From CAYHGV01 sp964356135 (lineage in GTDB: Bacteria > Hydrothermota > Tepidihabitantia > CAYHGV01): a stretch of DNA of 51,313 nucleotides. Both the position numbers and the translations under genes were made by a program. Under the pieces are notes generated by a model. The model saw only the letters and a list, made by a program, of their open reading frames with translations, searched no databases and was not told where the DNA came from. The DNA lies in NCBI GenBank assembly GCA_964356135.1, contig CAYHGV010000002.1:1-51313 (forward strand), given 5' to 3'. This document shows, piece by piece, positions 7,310 through 16,866 of this stretch; position 1 is the first letter of the stretch; each line of letters opens with the position of its first letter.

Positions 7310-10300
7310 TTATCGTCCCCGTGTCGCTACCTTTTTCACTCCCCGCTTGAATTTGTCACCGAGCGTGTCGAAGACTTCGTACAGACAGGGAACGACGACC
7401 AGCGTCAAAAAGGTCGAGCTGAACAGCCCCCCGACCACCGCAATGCCCATCGACTTCTGTAAATTCATCCCCTGGGTGCTGCCGAGGGCAATCGGTATCA
7501 TCGCAAACAAAGTGGCAATTGCCGTCATCAGAATCGGCCGCAGCCGCACCTTGCCGGCATCGATCACCGCTTCGCGCCGGTCCATCCCGCGCTCGCGGTT
7601 CCTCAACACAAAGTCGATGAGCACGATCGCATTGGTCGAGACGATACCGACGAGCATGATCAACCCGATGAACGAGGTCGTATTGAGCGCCGAACCGGTT
7701 ATAACCAGGGCAATAATTGCACCGGTAAAGGCGAACGGGATCGAAACCATAATCGTTAACGGATGAATCAAGGATTCGTAGAGCGAAGCCAGAATCATAT
7801 AGACGAGAAGAATCGCTAAAAGTAAGACGAAGAACAAACTCGAAAAGGTCTCGGCCATGCTCTGCTGCTCACCGCCGAAGTCGTAGAAATAACCCTGGGG
7901 CATTTCGTATTTTTTGAGTACCCCGGAAATGGCACTACTCACCTGGGACAGGCTGCGTCCGGAAAGACCGGCACTGACTAAGACCAGCCGTTTGGCGTTC
8001 TCGCGCTGAACCATGCTTGGTCCTTCCGAGTAGCCGACCGTTGCGACATCGCGCAAAGGCACCGAAAACCCGATCGGGGTCGGAACCGGCAGATCCTTAA
8101 TTGCCTCGAGCGAAGCAACATCCGAAGTCGCAAGCCGGACCCGAATATTAATCTCCCGGCCTGCCTCCCGGTAGAACGAGGCTACCTGGCCTTTCAGCGC
8201 GGTCGAGATTGCATTCGATATCTGCGCTGCGCTCAGCCCGTAGCGTGCTACCCGCTCCCGGTCAAAAGAGAAGATCACCTCGGGCAACCCGCGCTCGACG
8301 CTCGTGGTAATATCTTTTAATCCCGGCACTACCGAAATCTGGTTTTTAATTTCGGCCGAAATTTCTTTGAGTTTCGCAAGGTCGTCACCAAAGATTTTTA
8401 TCTCGATCGGATGTTCACTGCCGAACAAACCGGATGCCATCGACGGCATCGTGATCTGAATATTCGGGTTCTGCGCCAACTCATCTTTGACGATTGCCGC
8501 CACGACCGCATCGGTCGTGACCCGCTTTTTCTTCCGCGCCAGGCGCACCATAATCTGGGCATCGCTCGAAGCGCGCATATCACCGGAGTGCACTCCCGAG
8601 GACCCTCCGGTCGTTCCAATAATACTCGTCACCTTATCAACATCGGAACGGCCAATAAACCGGTTTTCAATTCGCTCGACCGCCGCCGAGGTTGCATCGA
8701 CCGATGAACCCTTGGGCAGAGAAATCACCAGCTGGTACATCCCCATACTCATTCGGGGCAAAAACTCTTTATTGACTTTGATAAACAGGAAACCGGTAAC
8801 GACGAGCAGGAATCCGGCACCGCCGAGAATAATAGTTTTATAGCGCAACGACCACGCAAGCGCCCGGCCGTAAAAATTTCGTATTGCCGGATAGACACCT
8901 TTATCCTTTTCTTCCCCCATTGACTTCCCCATCCGGTAAATCTGGGAGGAAAACATCGGCACGACCGTGAACGCTATGAGCAGCGAGGCGGTCAAAGAAA
9001 AAAAGACGGTGAGGCCGAATGCCTTAAAGAGCTGACCGGCAATGCCGGTCGCAAAGACGATCGGCAAAAAGACCACGACCGTCACCAGCGTCGAAGATAT
9101 CACCGCGGTCGAGACCTCGGACGAACCGTCGATTGCCGCCTGGCCGGCGCTCTTTCCCATCCGCAAATGGCGAAAGATGTTCTCCATCACAACAATCGAG
9201 TCGTCAACCAACCGGCCTAAGGCAATCACCAGACCGCCCAAAGTCATAATGTTAATCGTCATCTTGTTAAAATACATCCCGGCAAATGCCAGCAGCAACG
9301 AAAGCGGAATTGAAAGTGAAACGATAATCGTCGGTCGAATGCTCAGCAGGAATAAAAATATGATGACAACGGCCAGGATTGCACCTTCGACTGCGCTCCG
9401 TTCGAGGCTGGTGATCGAATCCGAGATCATCTCCGACATATTGAAGACGACACTCAATTGGACGCCTTCCGGCAGTTCCTTATTAATCTGCGGCATCGCT
9501 TTTATCAACCGCTTGGCAACCTGAACACTATTCGCATCGGTTGTTTTGGTGATGTAAATCGTCAATCCCGGTTGCTGATTGATGCGCGACAAACCGGTCT
9601 CGTCCGCCAGGGCATCGTCAATCCGGGCAATATCGCGCAGGTAGATCGAAACACCGTTTTTAACCCCGACGACCAGATTACGGAGCTCGTCGAGATTTTT
9701 GAACTCGCCCAACCCGCGCACCGCATACTCCTGCTCGGCTCCTACCAGGGTACCGGCGGAGAGATTCAGGTTTTCAAACCGGATGCGGGCGATGACCTGA
9801 TCGAGCGAAAATCCGTATGCCACCAGCCGCGCTTTGTCAACATAGACCTGGATTTCCCGGTCCCGGCCGCCGCTCACCACCGTGTTCGCCACCCCGTCCA
9901 CCCGCTCGAACTTGGGGACGATCTCGTCATCCGCCAGCCGTTTCAACTCGCTGATACTCAAAGGTCCGGTCAAACTGATAAACAGCACCGGTATCTGGGA
10001 GATATCAATTTTTAAGACCAGCGGTTCGTCAGTCCCTTCGGGCAAATATTTCTTAATCATCCCGATGCGATCCCGAATTGCGGATGATGCCTCGTCGAGG
10101 TTAGTTCCCCAGGGAAACTCGGCAGTAATCAGCGATACCCCTTCCGAGCTGGTCGACTTTACATTTTTTATTCCCGGCACACTGCGCACCGCTGACTCCA
10201 GGGGCCGGGTGAGCGATTTTTCAATCTCCTCCGGAGCCACACCCGAATAGGTGGTAACAACCGAAACATTGGGAAACTTGATCTGCGGCATCAGGTCAAC

Positions 10301-10399
10301 GGTCAGGCGCGAGAGCGAGAGACCACCGAGTACGAGGATGATCAACATCATCATGACGATCGTGACCGGACGTTTGACTGGAAATTCGGTGAATTTCAT
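7310..10399 (-). CDS. RND efflux pump inner-membrane permease (AcrB/HAE1-like)
   Basis: Proton-driven resistance-nodulation-division transporter of 1029 aa, the inner-membrane trimer of a tripartite efflux pump. It shows the duplicated RND architecture: one N-terminal membrane span, a large periplasmic porter domain, a membrane bundle from about residue 335, then the second half. The proton-relay pair in TM4 is present (Asp399-Asp400). In TM10 the usual Lys is replaced: the segment reads GIVSTNAIVL near residue 918, as in several non-proteobacterial members. It is the last gene of tetR-tolC-mfp-rnd, 9 bp after the adaptor, and ends at a clear terminator. Substrate cannot be predicted. Confidence 0.95.
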   Translation of the reverse strand: MKFTEFPVKRPVTIVMMMLIILVLGGLSLSRLTVDLMPQIKFPNVSVVTTYSGVAPEEIEKSLTRPLESAVRSVPGIKNVKSTSSEGVSLITAEFPWGTNLDEASSAIRDRIGMIKKYLPEGTDEPLVLKIDISQIPVLFISLTGPLSISELKRLADDEIVPKFERVDGVANTVVSGGRDREIQVYVDKARLVAYGFSLDQVIARIRFENLNLSAGTLVGAEQEYAVRGLGEFKNLDELRNLVVGVKNGVSIYLRDIARIDDALADETGLSRINQQPGLTIYITKTTDANSVQVAKRLIKAMPQINKELPEGVQLSVVFNMSEMISDSITSLERSAVEGAILAVVIIFLFLLSIRPTIIVSLSIPLSLLLAFAGMYFNKMTINIMTLGGLVIALGRLVDDSIVVMENIFRHLRMGKSAGQAAIDGSSEVSTAVISSTLVTVVVFLPIVFATGIAGQLFKAFGLTVFFSLTASLLIAFTVVPMFSSQIYRMGKSMGEEKDKGVYPAIRNFYGRALAWSLRYKTIILGGAGFLLVVTGFLFIKVNKEFLPRMSMGMYQLVISLPKGSSVDATSAAVERIENRFIGRSDVDKVTSIIGTTGGSSGVHSGDMRASSDAQIMVRLARKKKRVTTDAVVAAIVKDELAQNPNIQITMPSMASGLFGSEHPIEIKIFGDDLAKLKEISAEIKNQISVVPGLKDITTSVERGLPEVIFSFDRERVARYGLSAAQISNAISTALKGQVASFYREAGREINIRVRLATSDVASLEAIKDLPVPTPIGFSVPLRDVATVGYSEGPSMVQRENAKRLVLVSAGLSGRSLSQVSSAISGVLKKYEMPQGYFYDFGGEQQSMAETFSSLFFVLLLAILLVYMILASLYESLIHPLTIMVSIPFAFTGAIIALVITGSALNTTSFIGLIMLVGIVSTNAIVLIDFVLRNRERGMDRREAVIDAGKVRLRPILMTAIATLFAMIPIALGSTQGMNLQKSMGIAVVGGLFSSTFLTLVVVPCLYEVFDTLGDKFKRGVKKVATRGR

Positions 10400-10408
10400 G
10401 TCTGCTCC

Positions 10409-11296
10409 CTACTTCCCTTCCCGAACCTGAACCCGGCTGCCGTCGATTAGGACGTTCATATCGCTCGTGACCAACCGGTCGCCGCTCTTGACCCCTACGA
10501 GAATCTCGACCGACTTCCCGTCGTCGAAACCAGTCTCAATGTTCGACTTGCGGGCGATGCCGTCGACATAGAGGAAGACGTACTTTTCTCCCATTTTTTC
10601 AATAATCGCATTTTTGGGAATGACGACCGTATTGTCATGGCGTCCAAGGGTAAGCTCAACCGTTGCCGACATTCCCGGTTTTAACCGAAGCTCCGGATTA
10701 GCAATCCTCACCTCGACTTTTGCCGTATGGCTCATCGGGTCGACGATCGGCAGAATATTACTCACCGTCCCCGGGAATTCCCGGCCCGGATACGCCGGCA
10801 CGCTCACCCGTGCAGCCAAGCCCTGGTGGACCTGGCCGATCTCCGACTCGATCACGTTGACAATCGTTTTGACGACAGCCATATTGATTACGGTTGCAAT
10901 CGGAACGGTCGGTGCGACCATCGAACCCGGGTCAAAGGAGATCTTGGCAACGATTCCCGCAATCGGTGATTTCACCTGGTAATTATTTATCTCGGCACCG
11001 ATTTCGTCGCGGTTGACCTGGGCAATGACCTCGTCTTTCGCCACCCGCGCGCCTTCGCGCACGCTTTTTTCGACGATCTTGCCCGGAATCTTTGAAAACA
11101 CCATCACCTGCTCCCAGGGTTCGATCATCCCCGCGAGCGAAAGCCGGTTCTCGATCGAACCGTTAACCACGGTCTCGACCGAAACCTTCAAGCCCGGGGT
11201 CGCGCCCTGGATTCCATCGCCTTGCTGCGGCGGCTTGCACCCGACCAGCACCGCCAGTAACACCATCAACGGTAAAAGTGAAAATCGTTTTATCAT
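10409..11296 (-). CDS. RND efflux periplasmic adaptor lipoprotein (membrane fusion protein)
   Basis: Periplasmic adaptor linking the RND permease to TolC, 295 aa. The N-terminal signal ends in a lipobox (AVLVGC), so it should be lipid-anchored. The biotinyl-lipoyl-like halves are split by a short hairpin, followed by the beta-barrel domain (VSVPAYPGREFPGTVSNI) and a membrane-proximal domain. I chose ATG 11296 because GGAGG lies six bases upstream; a start at 11311 would overlap the tolC stop but place the ribosome site inside the gene. The alpha-hairpin is short compared with AcrA. Confidence 0.92.
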   Translation of the reverse strand: MIKRFSLLPLMVLLAVLVGCKPPQQGDGIQGATPGLKVSVETVVNGSIENRLSLAGMIEPWEQVMVFSKIPGKIVEKSVREGARVAKDEVIAQVNRDEIGAEINNYQVKSPIAGIVAKISFDPGSMVAPTVPIATVINMAVVKTIVNVIESEIGQVHQGLAARVSVPAYPGREFPGTVSNILPIVDPMSHTAKVEVRIANPELRLKPGMSATVELTLGRHDNTVVIPKNAIIEKMGEKYVFLYVDGIARKSNIETGFDDGKSVEILVGVKSGDRLVTSDMNVLIDGSRVQVREGK

Positions 11297-11307
11297 TCGT
11301 TCCTCCT

Positions 11308-12684
11308 TCATTCGCCGATTAATTGAACCAACTTCGCACGGGCAATCAGATACCGTGATAACGACGACAGGTACTCGGTTTGAGCCGTTAACTGGGCAAC
11401 CTGGGTATCCATATATTCTAAATTGCTAATAACGCCGTTTTGATACTGCTCGTCGGCAATCCGCATCGCCTCATCCGCCTGGGCGCGATTTCCTTCCTGG
11501 CTTTTCAGAATTTCTTCTTCCTGCTTGAGATTCAGGTAGGCGCCAGTGATCTCAATCGCAATCCCTTTTTTCAACTGCTCGAAATTGAACTTGACCTGTT
11601 TGACCTGGGCTTGACGTCCTGCAATTTTACTGAGCCGGGAAAAACCGGAGAACACCGGCAGCGCAAAACCGACCGTCACATTCCAATCGGTCCCCCATTC
11701 GTTCTGGGATAACGTCACCGGTTTTTTATAATCGTAATTGAATGCCGCAAAAAGGTTGGGCGAAAAATTCGCCGCTTCGATGTGTAACGCTCCCTGTGTG
11801 ATCCTGAGGGTGTTCTGCACGATGAGAATTTCCGGTCGAGTGACGAGCGCGGAATCGATCGCACGCTCGACCGCAATCGTATAGGGCTCGTAGCCCAGCT
11901 CGCCCGCCACCTGCATCGAATCGTCGGGCTGCAAGCCGATCGCGATCTTTAAACCCGCCTGACTGAGGCTGGAACCGTTCTCCGCCCGGATGAGCTGGGT
12001 CTTTAAATTGGTAAGCCCGACCCGTGCCCGCAGCAGGTCAAGCTTGGAAATTATACCGTCGTTGTATAACTGTTCGACCTGCTTCACATGCCGCTCCATC
12101 TGATTGTAGGATTCGGTGATTAACCGTACCCCTTCCCGGGCGGTCAACGTCTGGTAAAACGCCTGGCGGGCATTAAATTTTACGCTCTGGACCGTTTTCC
12201 GATAATTCTGATTTTCGATTGCCAGGCTGTAGCGGGAAATATTATAGGCATTCAAGAGCTTCCCGCCGGTAAACAGCGTCTGCTTCACTGTTCCCCGTAA
12301 ATCATAATTATCCTGTTGCCCCATCGGTATCTTCACCGTGTCGGCTCCGATCGTCACCGGAATCTCATCGGTATATCCGATCATCTGACCGGTCTGGATA
12401 TCGTATACGCCGAGCGGCAGCATGGTATCGTGGGATGCAATCAGGTCAAACGACTGGACCGTGCCCAGCCGGGTATAGGTTCCCGAGAGGTCAACCGTCG
12501 GCAAAAACGCGGCCAGCGCAACATTCCGGTCGGCCTGCTTTTCCGACAGTTTCGCCTTGGCCGCAAGCACCGATTCGTTCCTGACGAGAGCCAGGTCGAC
12601 CGCCGCATCAAGACTCAGGGTGTAGACCTCACCGGCGACACACAAAGCCGGCACCAGCACGGCAAGACAGAGAAACCGCTTCAT
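11308..12684 (-). CDS. TolC-family outer-membrane efflux protein
   Basis: Outer-membrane channel of the efflux pump, 458 aa. A Sec signal (MKRFLCLAVLVPALCVAG) is followed by two OEP repeats of long helices and beta strands; LSLDAAVDLALVRNESV and the LPTVDLSGTYTR strand are typical of the first repeat. Its start overlaps the tetR stop by 4 bp (ATGA), and the adaptor gene follows within 12 bp, so the four genes form one operon. Length is normal for the family. Confidence 0.92.
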   Translation of the reverse strand: MKRFLCLAVLVPALCVAGEVYTLSLDAAVDLALVRNESVLAAKAKLSEKQADRNVALAAFLPTVDLSGTYTRLGTVQSFDLIASHDTMLPLGVYDIQTGQMIGYTDEIPVTIGADTVKIPMGQQDNYDLRGTVKQTLFTGGKLLNAYNISRYSLAIENQNYRKTVQSVKFNARQAFYQTLTAREGVRLITESYNQMERHVKQVEQLYNDGIISKLDLLRARVGLTNLKTQLIRAENGSSLSQAGLKIAIGLQPDDSMQVAGELGYEPYTIAVERAIDSALVTRPEILIVQNTLRITQGALHIEAANFSPNLFAAFNYDYKKPVTLSQNEWGTDWNVTVGFALPVFSGFSRLSKIAGRQAQVKQVKFNFEQLKKGIAIEITGAYLNLKQEEEILKSQEGNRAQADEAMRIADEQYQNGVISNLEYMDTQVAQLTAQTEYLSSLSRYLIARAKLVQLIGE

Positions 12685-13268
12685 CGCCGCTCCTTGTTTA
12701 AACCGTACAACAGCATATTGAGCACTCCTTTTTTTGGTTGTTTAAATTTAACCGGCAGAGTATGAATCAGAAACGCGGTCCGGAGCATATTCAAAAAATA
12801 GACCGCTGCCAGTTTCGGGTCAACATTTCGGAACTCACCGCTCCTGATACCGTCCTTAATAATCCCGGCAATCTCATCAATGATCGCCCCGAGCCGCAGC
12901 AAAAGCATCGGCCCGATCCCTTTCATCAGCCGGCGGGTTAAATTGACATTTTCCATTCCGAACATCGGAAATTCGTGCTTGAAGGTAAACATGTAATCCA
13001 ACCACTCATCGACGATCCGCTGTAACTTCTCTCGGCTCGAAAGTTTCAGACGCCGGATTGCGACCAGCGAATTGACCGCCAGGGTAAAGTGCTGTTCGAT
13101 AATATCAATGTAGAGCGACGGCTTATCCCTAAAATAGAGATAGACCGTCCCTTTGGCGATCTTTGCCGACCGGGCGATATCGTCAACCGTCGTCTCAAAA
13201 AATCCTTTTTCGGCAAAGATTTTGATCGCCGCCGTAATAATATTTTGTTTTACATCACTCTGTTTCAT
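12681..13268 (-). CDS. TetR-family repressor of the efflux operon
   Basis: DNA-binding repressor of 195 aa. The N-terminal helix-turn-helix is canonical (AAIKIFAEKGFFETTVDDIA then AKGTVYLYFRDKPSLY, about residues 14-55), followed by a helical ligand-binding domain. As first gene of the pump operon, downstream of an 18-bp palindrome beside the promoter, it most likely represses its own operon until a pump substrate binds. The stop overlaps tolC by 4 bp. Confidence 0.93.
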   Translation of the reverse strand: MKQSDVKQNIITAAIKIFAEKGFFETTVDDIARSAKIAKGTVYLYFRDKPSLYIDIIEQHFTLAVNSLVAIRRLKLSSREKLQRIVDEWLDYMFTFKHEFPMFGMENVNLTRRLMKGIGPMLLLRLGAIIDEIAGIIKDGIRSGEFRNVDPKLAAVYFLNMLRTAFLIHTLPVKFKQPKKGVLNMLLYGLNKERR

Positions 13269-13323
13269 GTCCTTGTCAACGCTCCTTACTTGGTTTTATT
13301 GGTCCGTGGGTCGCATATTAAAA

Positions 13324-13388
13324 TGACTGACCAGTCAGTCACTTTAAGAAGTAGTGACAATAGTATAAAAACGCCGGATTTTTGTCAA
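13324..13388 (-). promoter_or_regulatory. Promoter and TetR operator of the efflux operon
   Basis: On the minus strand TTGACA (13383-13388) is followed after 15-17 bp by TATACT/TACTAT (around 13360-13367). Just downstream lies TGACTGAC-CA-GTCAGTCA (13324-13341), an 8-bp inverted repeat with a 2-bp centre, the size of a TetR-family operator. Its place near the transcript start predicts autorepression. Confidence 0.75.
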
Positions 13389-13508
13389 GAGGTTACGGTC
13401 GAGCAATCCGGATGGCTTGTACCGACCGGTGCGTTCGAGGACACCCCGGGTTCAGAATGACAATCGTGATGTCATCGGGAACGGTCAATCAACCGATCGC
13501 GGAAAAAC

Positions 13509-15278
13509 TCAATAGCTGAATTCCAACTGGCTGGCAAAATCAACCGTCGTCGAATCGTTGTGGGTAAAACCGGATTTGACCCCCCAGCGCAGTCGTTTTC
13601 CGAACCGGAGGGTCACGATTCCCAGGGCTCGAAATCCATTTCCGGAAAATGAACGATTGCCACCGAGACCGGCGAGACCCGGTTCATAGGCGTAGATGCG
13701 GGCGGACGATGAACCGATGTTGAACCGATACCATCGGAGCGCGAGACCGACCCCCCGGGCATCGCACTCGCAATTACCAAACACCAAAAAACTCCGTTTG
13801 ACCGTCTTGTCCAGAACATAGCGGTCTTCCAACCGGAGCGATAGCGTCAACCATTTCCACGGACTATAACCGGCATCAAACCGCATCCCCTGACTCCGGG
13901 GCGAACCCTCCTTAAAACTCTCTTTTAAGACCAGCCCGAAATTAAAAAATTTTTCCGTCTTTGTAATTTCCAGTTGGAGCCGGGACGGCATCGAATCGGT
14001 TACGAAATCCCGATAGGTTGTTCCGTATAATAGGAACTGAAAACTCTTCAGCCGATAGCGGGAAGAAAAATACGCCTCGAGCCTATCATGCCGCGATGCC
14101 AATGAGCTGACCCGGCTGTGGGGTGAAAAAAACCGGTGTTGGTAGCCTCGCAGGCTGAATCCGACTTTCAACCGGTCCATATCCCCCATCAACCCGGCGA
14201 TACCGGCTAAACCATTGCCCAGCGAATAGCCGACCTCGCCATAAGTGAAATAGTTACCCCAAATTCCCGCATAGTCGGCACCGGCGACTGTGAGGTGGTT
14301 GCCGTAAAATGAATCGGTCGAATCCTCCGGGCGAAAATCCCGGTCATAGCGATTGGTATAGCCGGTAATCCCCATTGCCCAGTCCTTGCGCTTACAGGCA
14401 AGCCGGGCTCCCAACAACCGCTCCCCCAATCTATCCTTTTCCGCCCGCTCTGCCGAATCGGCGTGCAGACCATCATACGAGACGTTATCGACACTTCCAT
14501 CCGGATTGATCGTAGCATCGAGCGTTTGCGATGAAACCAACACCATCGGCATCCAGCTTCCCAGTTTCTGGGAACAGCCGATGCCGAAAAGACTCGTATT
14601 CTCCCCGCTGACGGTCTGGGGGACGAGATCATCGCCTTTACCGATATCGAGTGAAAATTCCCGCCCGGAAATAAACCCGAACGGTGCAGCGAAGACCAGC
14701 CCCTGGCCAGCCGAGATGAGAAAATTCCCCACTGCCAACCGGCGACCGGCTGCGGAATAGCCGAGGCCGGATGCCCAGAAATCGAAAAAATCGGTTTCAC
14801 CCGAATCCTTCTCGGTAATCACAACCAGGCGGCTGTTTCCTAACGTTCCGTCAATCCGGGAATAGAGCGACCGGTTTTTAAAAGACTCCGGGAAGGAAAA
14901 ATCTCTATCAACCAGCCGCAGCCGGGTTTCAAGCTCTTTTTTTATCCCCCGCTTTTTCTCGATCGTGACTGCTACGGTTACCAGTTCTGAAAGTTTACGG
15001 ACCAGTTCGGAATCAAAACCGGAAATTTTTGCAAGGTCGGCCACCTGCCTGAATCCGGATTCTTTACGATATCGTATGATCCTATCGACCAGCACCGGAT
15101 TAAGATACGGTATCGTTACCAGCTCCTCTCCGGTCGCCCGGTTCAAATCGAGCGGATGCTCTTTGAGTTCAAGCAGGACCTCTTTCTGGAGCAGCTCTTC
15201 CGGCAGGTCCTCGTCTAATTCAAAGAGCTCCTGCTCGCTCGATTGACCTACGAGCCACAGAATAAGTAAAATGGTCAT
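13509..15278 (-). CDS. Outer-membrane beta-barrel protein with N-terminal helix-hairpin-helix domain
   Basis: A 589-aa secreted protein. After a short signal (MTILLILWLVG) comes a ComEA-like tandem helix-hairpin-helix region (about residues 40-95: LDLNRATGEELVTIPYLNP, then FRQVADLAKISGFD). From about 110 onward it is aromatic-rich alternating strands ending in an aromatic residue, typical of an outer-membrane barrel. Such HhH-barrel proteins are found in FCB-group bacteria and their role is unknown; DNA contact during uptake is a guess. The start has no clear ribosome site and directly follows a phased repeat (15283-15316). It lies downstream of the PorV-like gene and is probably cotranscribed. 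Confidence 0.7.
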   Translation of the reverse strand: MTILLILWLVGQSSEQELFELDEDLPEELLQKEVLLELKEHPLDLNRATGEELVTIPYLNPVLVDRIIRYRKESGFRQVADLAKISGFDSELVRKLSELVTVAVTIEKKRGIKKELETRLRLVDRDFSFPESFKNRSLYSRIDGTLGNSRLVVITEKDSGETDFFDFWASGLGYSAAGRRLAVGNFLISAGQGLVFAAPFGFISGREFSLDIGKGDDLVPQTVSGENTSLFGIGCSQKLGSWMPMVLVSSQTLDATINPDGSVDNVSYDGLHADSAERAEKDRLGERLLGARLACKRKDWAMGITGYTNRYDRDFRPEDSTDSFYGNHLTVAGADYAGIWGNYFTYGEVGYSLGNGLAGIAGLMGDMDRLKVGFSLRGYQHRFFSPHSRVSSLASRHDRLEAYFSSRYRLKSFQFLLYGTTYRDFVTDSMPSRLQLEITKTEKFFNFGLVLKESFKEGSPRSQGMRFDAGYSPWKWLTLSLRLEDRYVLDKTVKRSFLVFGNCECDARGVGLALRWYRFNIGSSSARIYAYEPGLAGLGGNRSFSGNGFRALGIVTLRFGKRLRWGVKSGFTHNDSTTVDFASQLEFSY

Positions 15279-15282
15279 GGTG

Positions 15283-15316
15283 ATAACGCGGAGAAGCTCG
15301 GATAGACGCGGAGGTG
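15283..15316 (-). repeat. Phased CCGCGT word repeat
   Basis: On the minus strand CTCCGCGTCTATCCGAGC continues into TTCTCCGCGTTATCACC immediately before the start codon of the HhH barrel gene. It belongs to the same word family as 26640-26760, 29180-29390 and 42660-42715. Confidence 0.5.
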
Positions 15317-15348
15317 GTTTCCTGCACCAGGGATAACGAGAAGCCGGG

Positions 15349-16122
15349 TCATTTCAGGCATATTCCCAGCCCAATCAGATGGGTCTCTTTCAACCGGGGA
15401 TGGAATCGGCAGGCGTAATCTACCCGGACCGATTTGTAACCCACCCCGGCACCGATTGCGACCAGAAACGGATTGGTTCCCATGCCCACCCTTAAAGCAA
15501 ACAGCGGCACGAGCTCGAATTCGGCACCGGCTGACAACCACTCCCCAACGCTCTTTTCTTTTATAAAATCGAGAGCCAATTTCAGATTTCCAGCAGGCTT
15601 TCTTACCGCCCCCAATCCGATTTTTGCCGGAAGCTCATCACCGGCGCTATTCCGGGGCTGGTTGAGATTATCAATCATGAACCCGACGGAATATTTCTGT
15701 TTATTCCACAAAATCCCCAGATCGAAGGCGGGAACCAAATCCGTCCCATAGCCGGCGACCGAAAGATACAATCCCTGCAGGGCAAAACCGTAGCTGAGCT
15801 CAGGGCTGAACGAAAAAGCAACCCCGACCGAAAAGGTTGCTTCCTCGTACCCCTCGGTTCCCAAGCCCATCACTCCCAATCCGAGATTGACCGGTTTTTT
15901 AAGATTGGCCGCGATTTGGCTGCTGGTAAGCCCGGCGACCGCAAACGGGTTAGTATAAGAGAAACTCAGGTCATAACCGTTGAGCTGGGCAAGCATTGCC
16001 GGATTTGCAAATACCGAGTTCTGGGGTGAAACCAGGGCGCAGGTTACTACCATCGAGCTCGAAACCCCGCCCGGCTCAACAAACTCAAAGGAAGCCAACA
16101 GGTAGAAAATAACAAAGTTCAC
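15349..16122 (-). CDS. PorV/PorQ-like outer-membrane barrel protein
   Basis: A 257-aa predicted barrel protein. The conserved early motif of the PorV/PorQ-like group is visible (SPQNSVFANPAMLAQLNGYDLSFSY), followed by glycine- and aromatic-rich strands to a C-terminal ICLK. The N-terminus is hydrophobic and acts as a signal. Start is GTG 16122 behind GGAAGGGATA, with a good promoter upstream. It begins a probable two-gene unit with the HhH barrel protein. In related bacteria such proteins accompany type IX secretion or envelope assembly; no T9SS gene is seen here. Confidence 0.7.
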   Translation of the reverse strand: MNFVIFYLLASFEFVEPGGVSSSMVVTCALVSPQNSVFANPAMLAQLNGYDLSFSYTNPFAVAGLTSSQIAANLKKPVNLGLGVMGLGTEGYEEATFSVGVAFSFSPELSYGFALQGLYLSVAGYGTDLVPAFDLGILWNKQKYSVGFMIDNLNQPRNSAGDELPAKIGLGAVRKPAGNLKLALDFIKEKSVGEWLSAGAEFELVPLFALRVGMGTNPFLVAIGAGVGYKSVRVDYACRFHPRLKETHLIGLGICLK

Positions 16123-16139
16123 TATCCCTTCCGAAAACT

Positions 16140-16167
16140 ATCATAGACATAAAAGCGAAAATGTCAA
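16140..16167 (-). promoter_or_regulatory. Promoter of the PorV-like gene
   Basis: Minus strand TTGACA (16162-16167), 16-bp spacer, TATGAT (16140-16145); the GTG start lies 18 bp beyond the -10 box. Confidence 0.6.
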
Positions 16168-16299
16168 CAACCAAAACTATCAAGAAATCAACTTGATATG
16201 AACTGCGTTTAGTCATTCTACTCTTCGTTTTCTTATCAATCTTTCCAAGGGAACTTTATTGTGCTACCATTCGTCTAATTACATGAGAAATGAGGATAA

Positions 16300-16866
16300 T
16301 TGAACGACGATCGGCAATTAATCGAACAGATAAAACGGGGAGATAGCGAGTGCTTTCGACTCTTGTTCGAAAAGTACGCCCCGCGGCTCTTTAATGTCGT
16401 CAACCATCTGGTCGATGACTATGATGAGGCGAACGATATCACCCAGGAGGCGTTTGTGAAGGCGTATCAGGCGATCGGCTCGTTCAATTTTCGCTCCGAG
16501 TTCTACACCTGGCTGTACCGGATTGGCGTCAACCAGGCACGCGACCATTTACGGCGGCGCAAACATCGGATGGTCAGACTCACCACTTCCGATCAATCGG
16601 ACGCCCTTACCCCCCCTGGTCCCGCCGTTTCGCCCGATTCGAACCGCCTCCGCCTGCAGCATACCATTCGCCAGATTCTCACTACCCTCAATCCCGTCGA
16701 ACGAGAAATAATTACTCTGCGCGAGATTGAAGGGTTATCGTATGCGGAAATTGCCGAGACTCTTAAGATTTCGTTAGGCACGGTAAAATCAAGATTGGCT
16801 CGGACGCGCGAGAATGTCCGTCAGCGCTTCGGGTCGGTAAAAAATTTATTAAAGGAGTGGCTATGA
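16300..16866 (+). CDS. ECF-type RNA polymerase sigma factor
   Basis: Extracytoplasmic-function sigma-70 factor of 188 aa. Region 2 is clear (YAPRLFNVVNHLVDDYDEAND then ITQEAFVKAYQAI, about residues 24-60) and region 4 has the helix-turn-helix LREIEGLSYAEIAETLKIS followed by GTVKSRLARTRE. The start is TTG 16300 after TGAGGA. The next gene is a zinc-binding anti-sigma factor overlapping by 4 bp, so activity is probably held by that membrane partner until envelope stress. Confidence 0.92.
   Translation: MNDDRQLIEQIKRGDSECFRLLFEKYAPRLFNVVNHLVDDYDEANDITQEAFVKAYQAIGSFNFRSEFYTWLYRIGVNQARDHLRRRKHRMVRLTTSDQSDALTPPGPAVSPDSNRLRLQHTIRQILTTLNPVEREIITLREIEGLSYAEIAETLKISLGTVKSRLARTRENVRQRFGSVKNLLKEWL

Noticed and set aside
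8411..10250. Long plus-strand open frames opposite the RND gene
   Set aside because: Shadow frames of a GC-rich gene, without ribosome sites or recognisable domains.
14207..14800. 197-codon minus-strand frame inside the HhH barrel gene
   Set aside because: Alternate frame of the same strand with poor protein character; the barrel frame is continuous.
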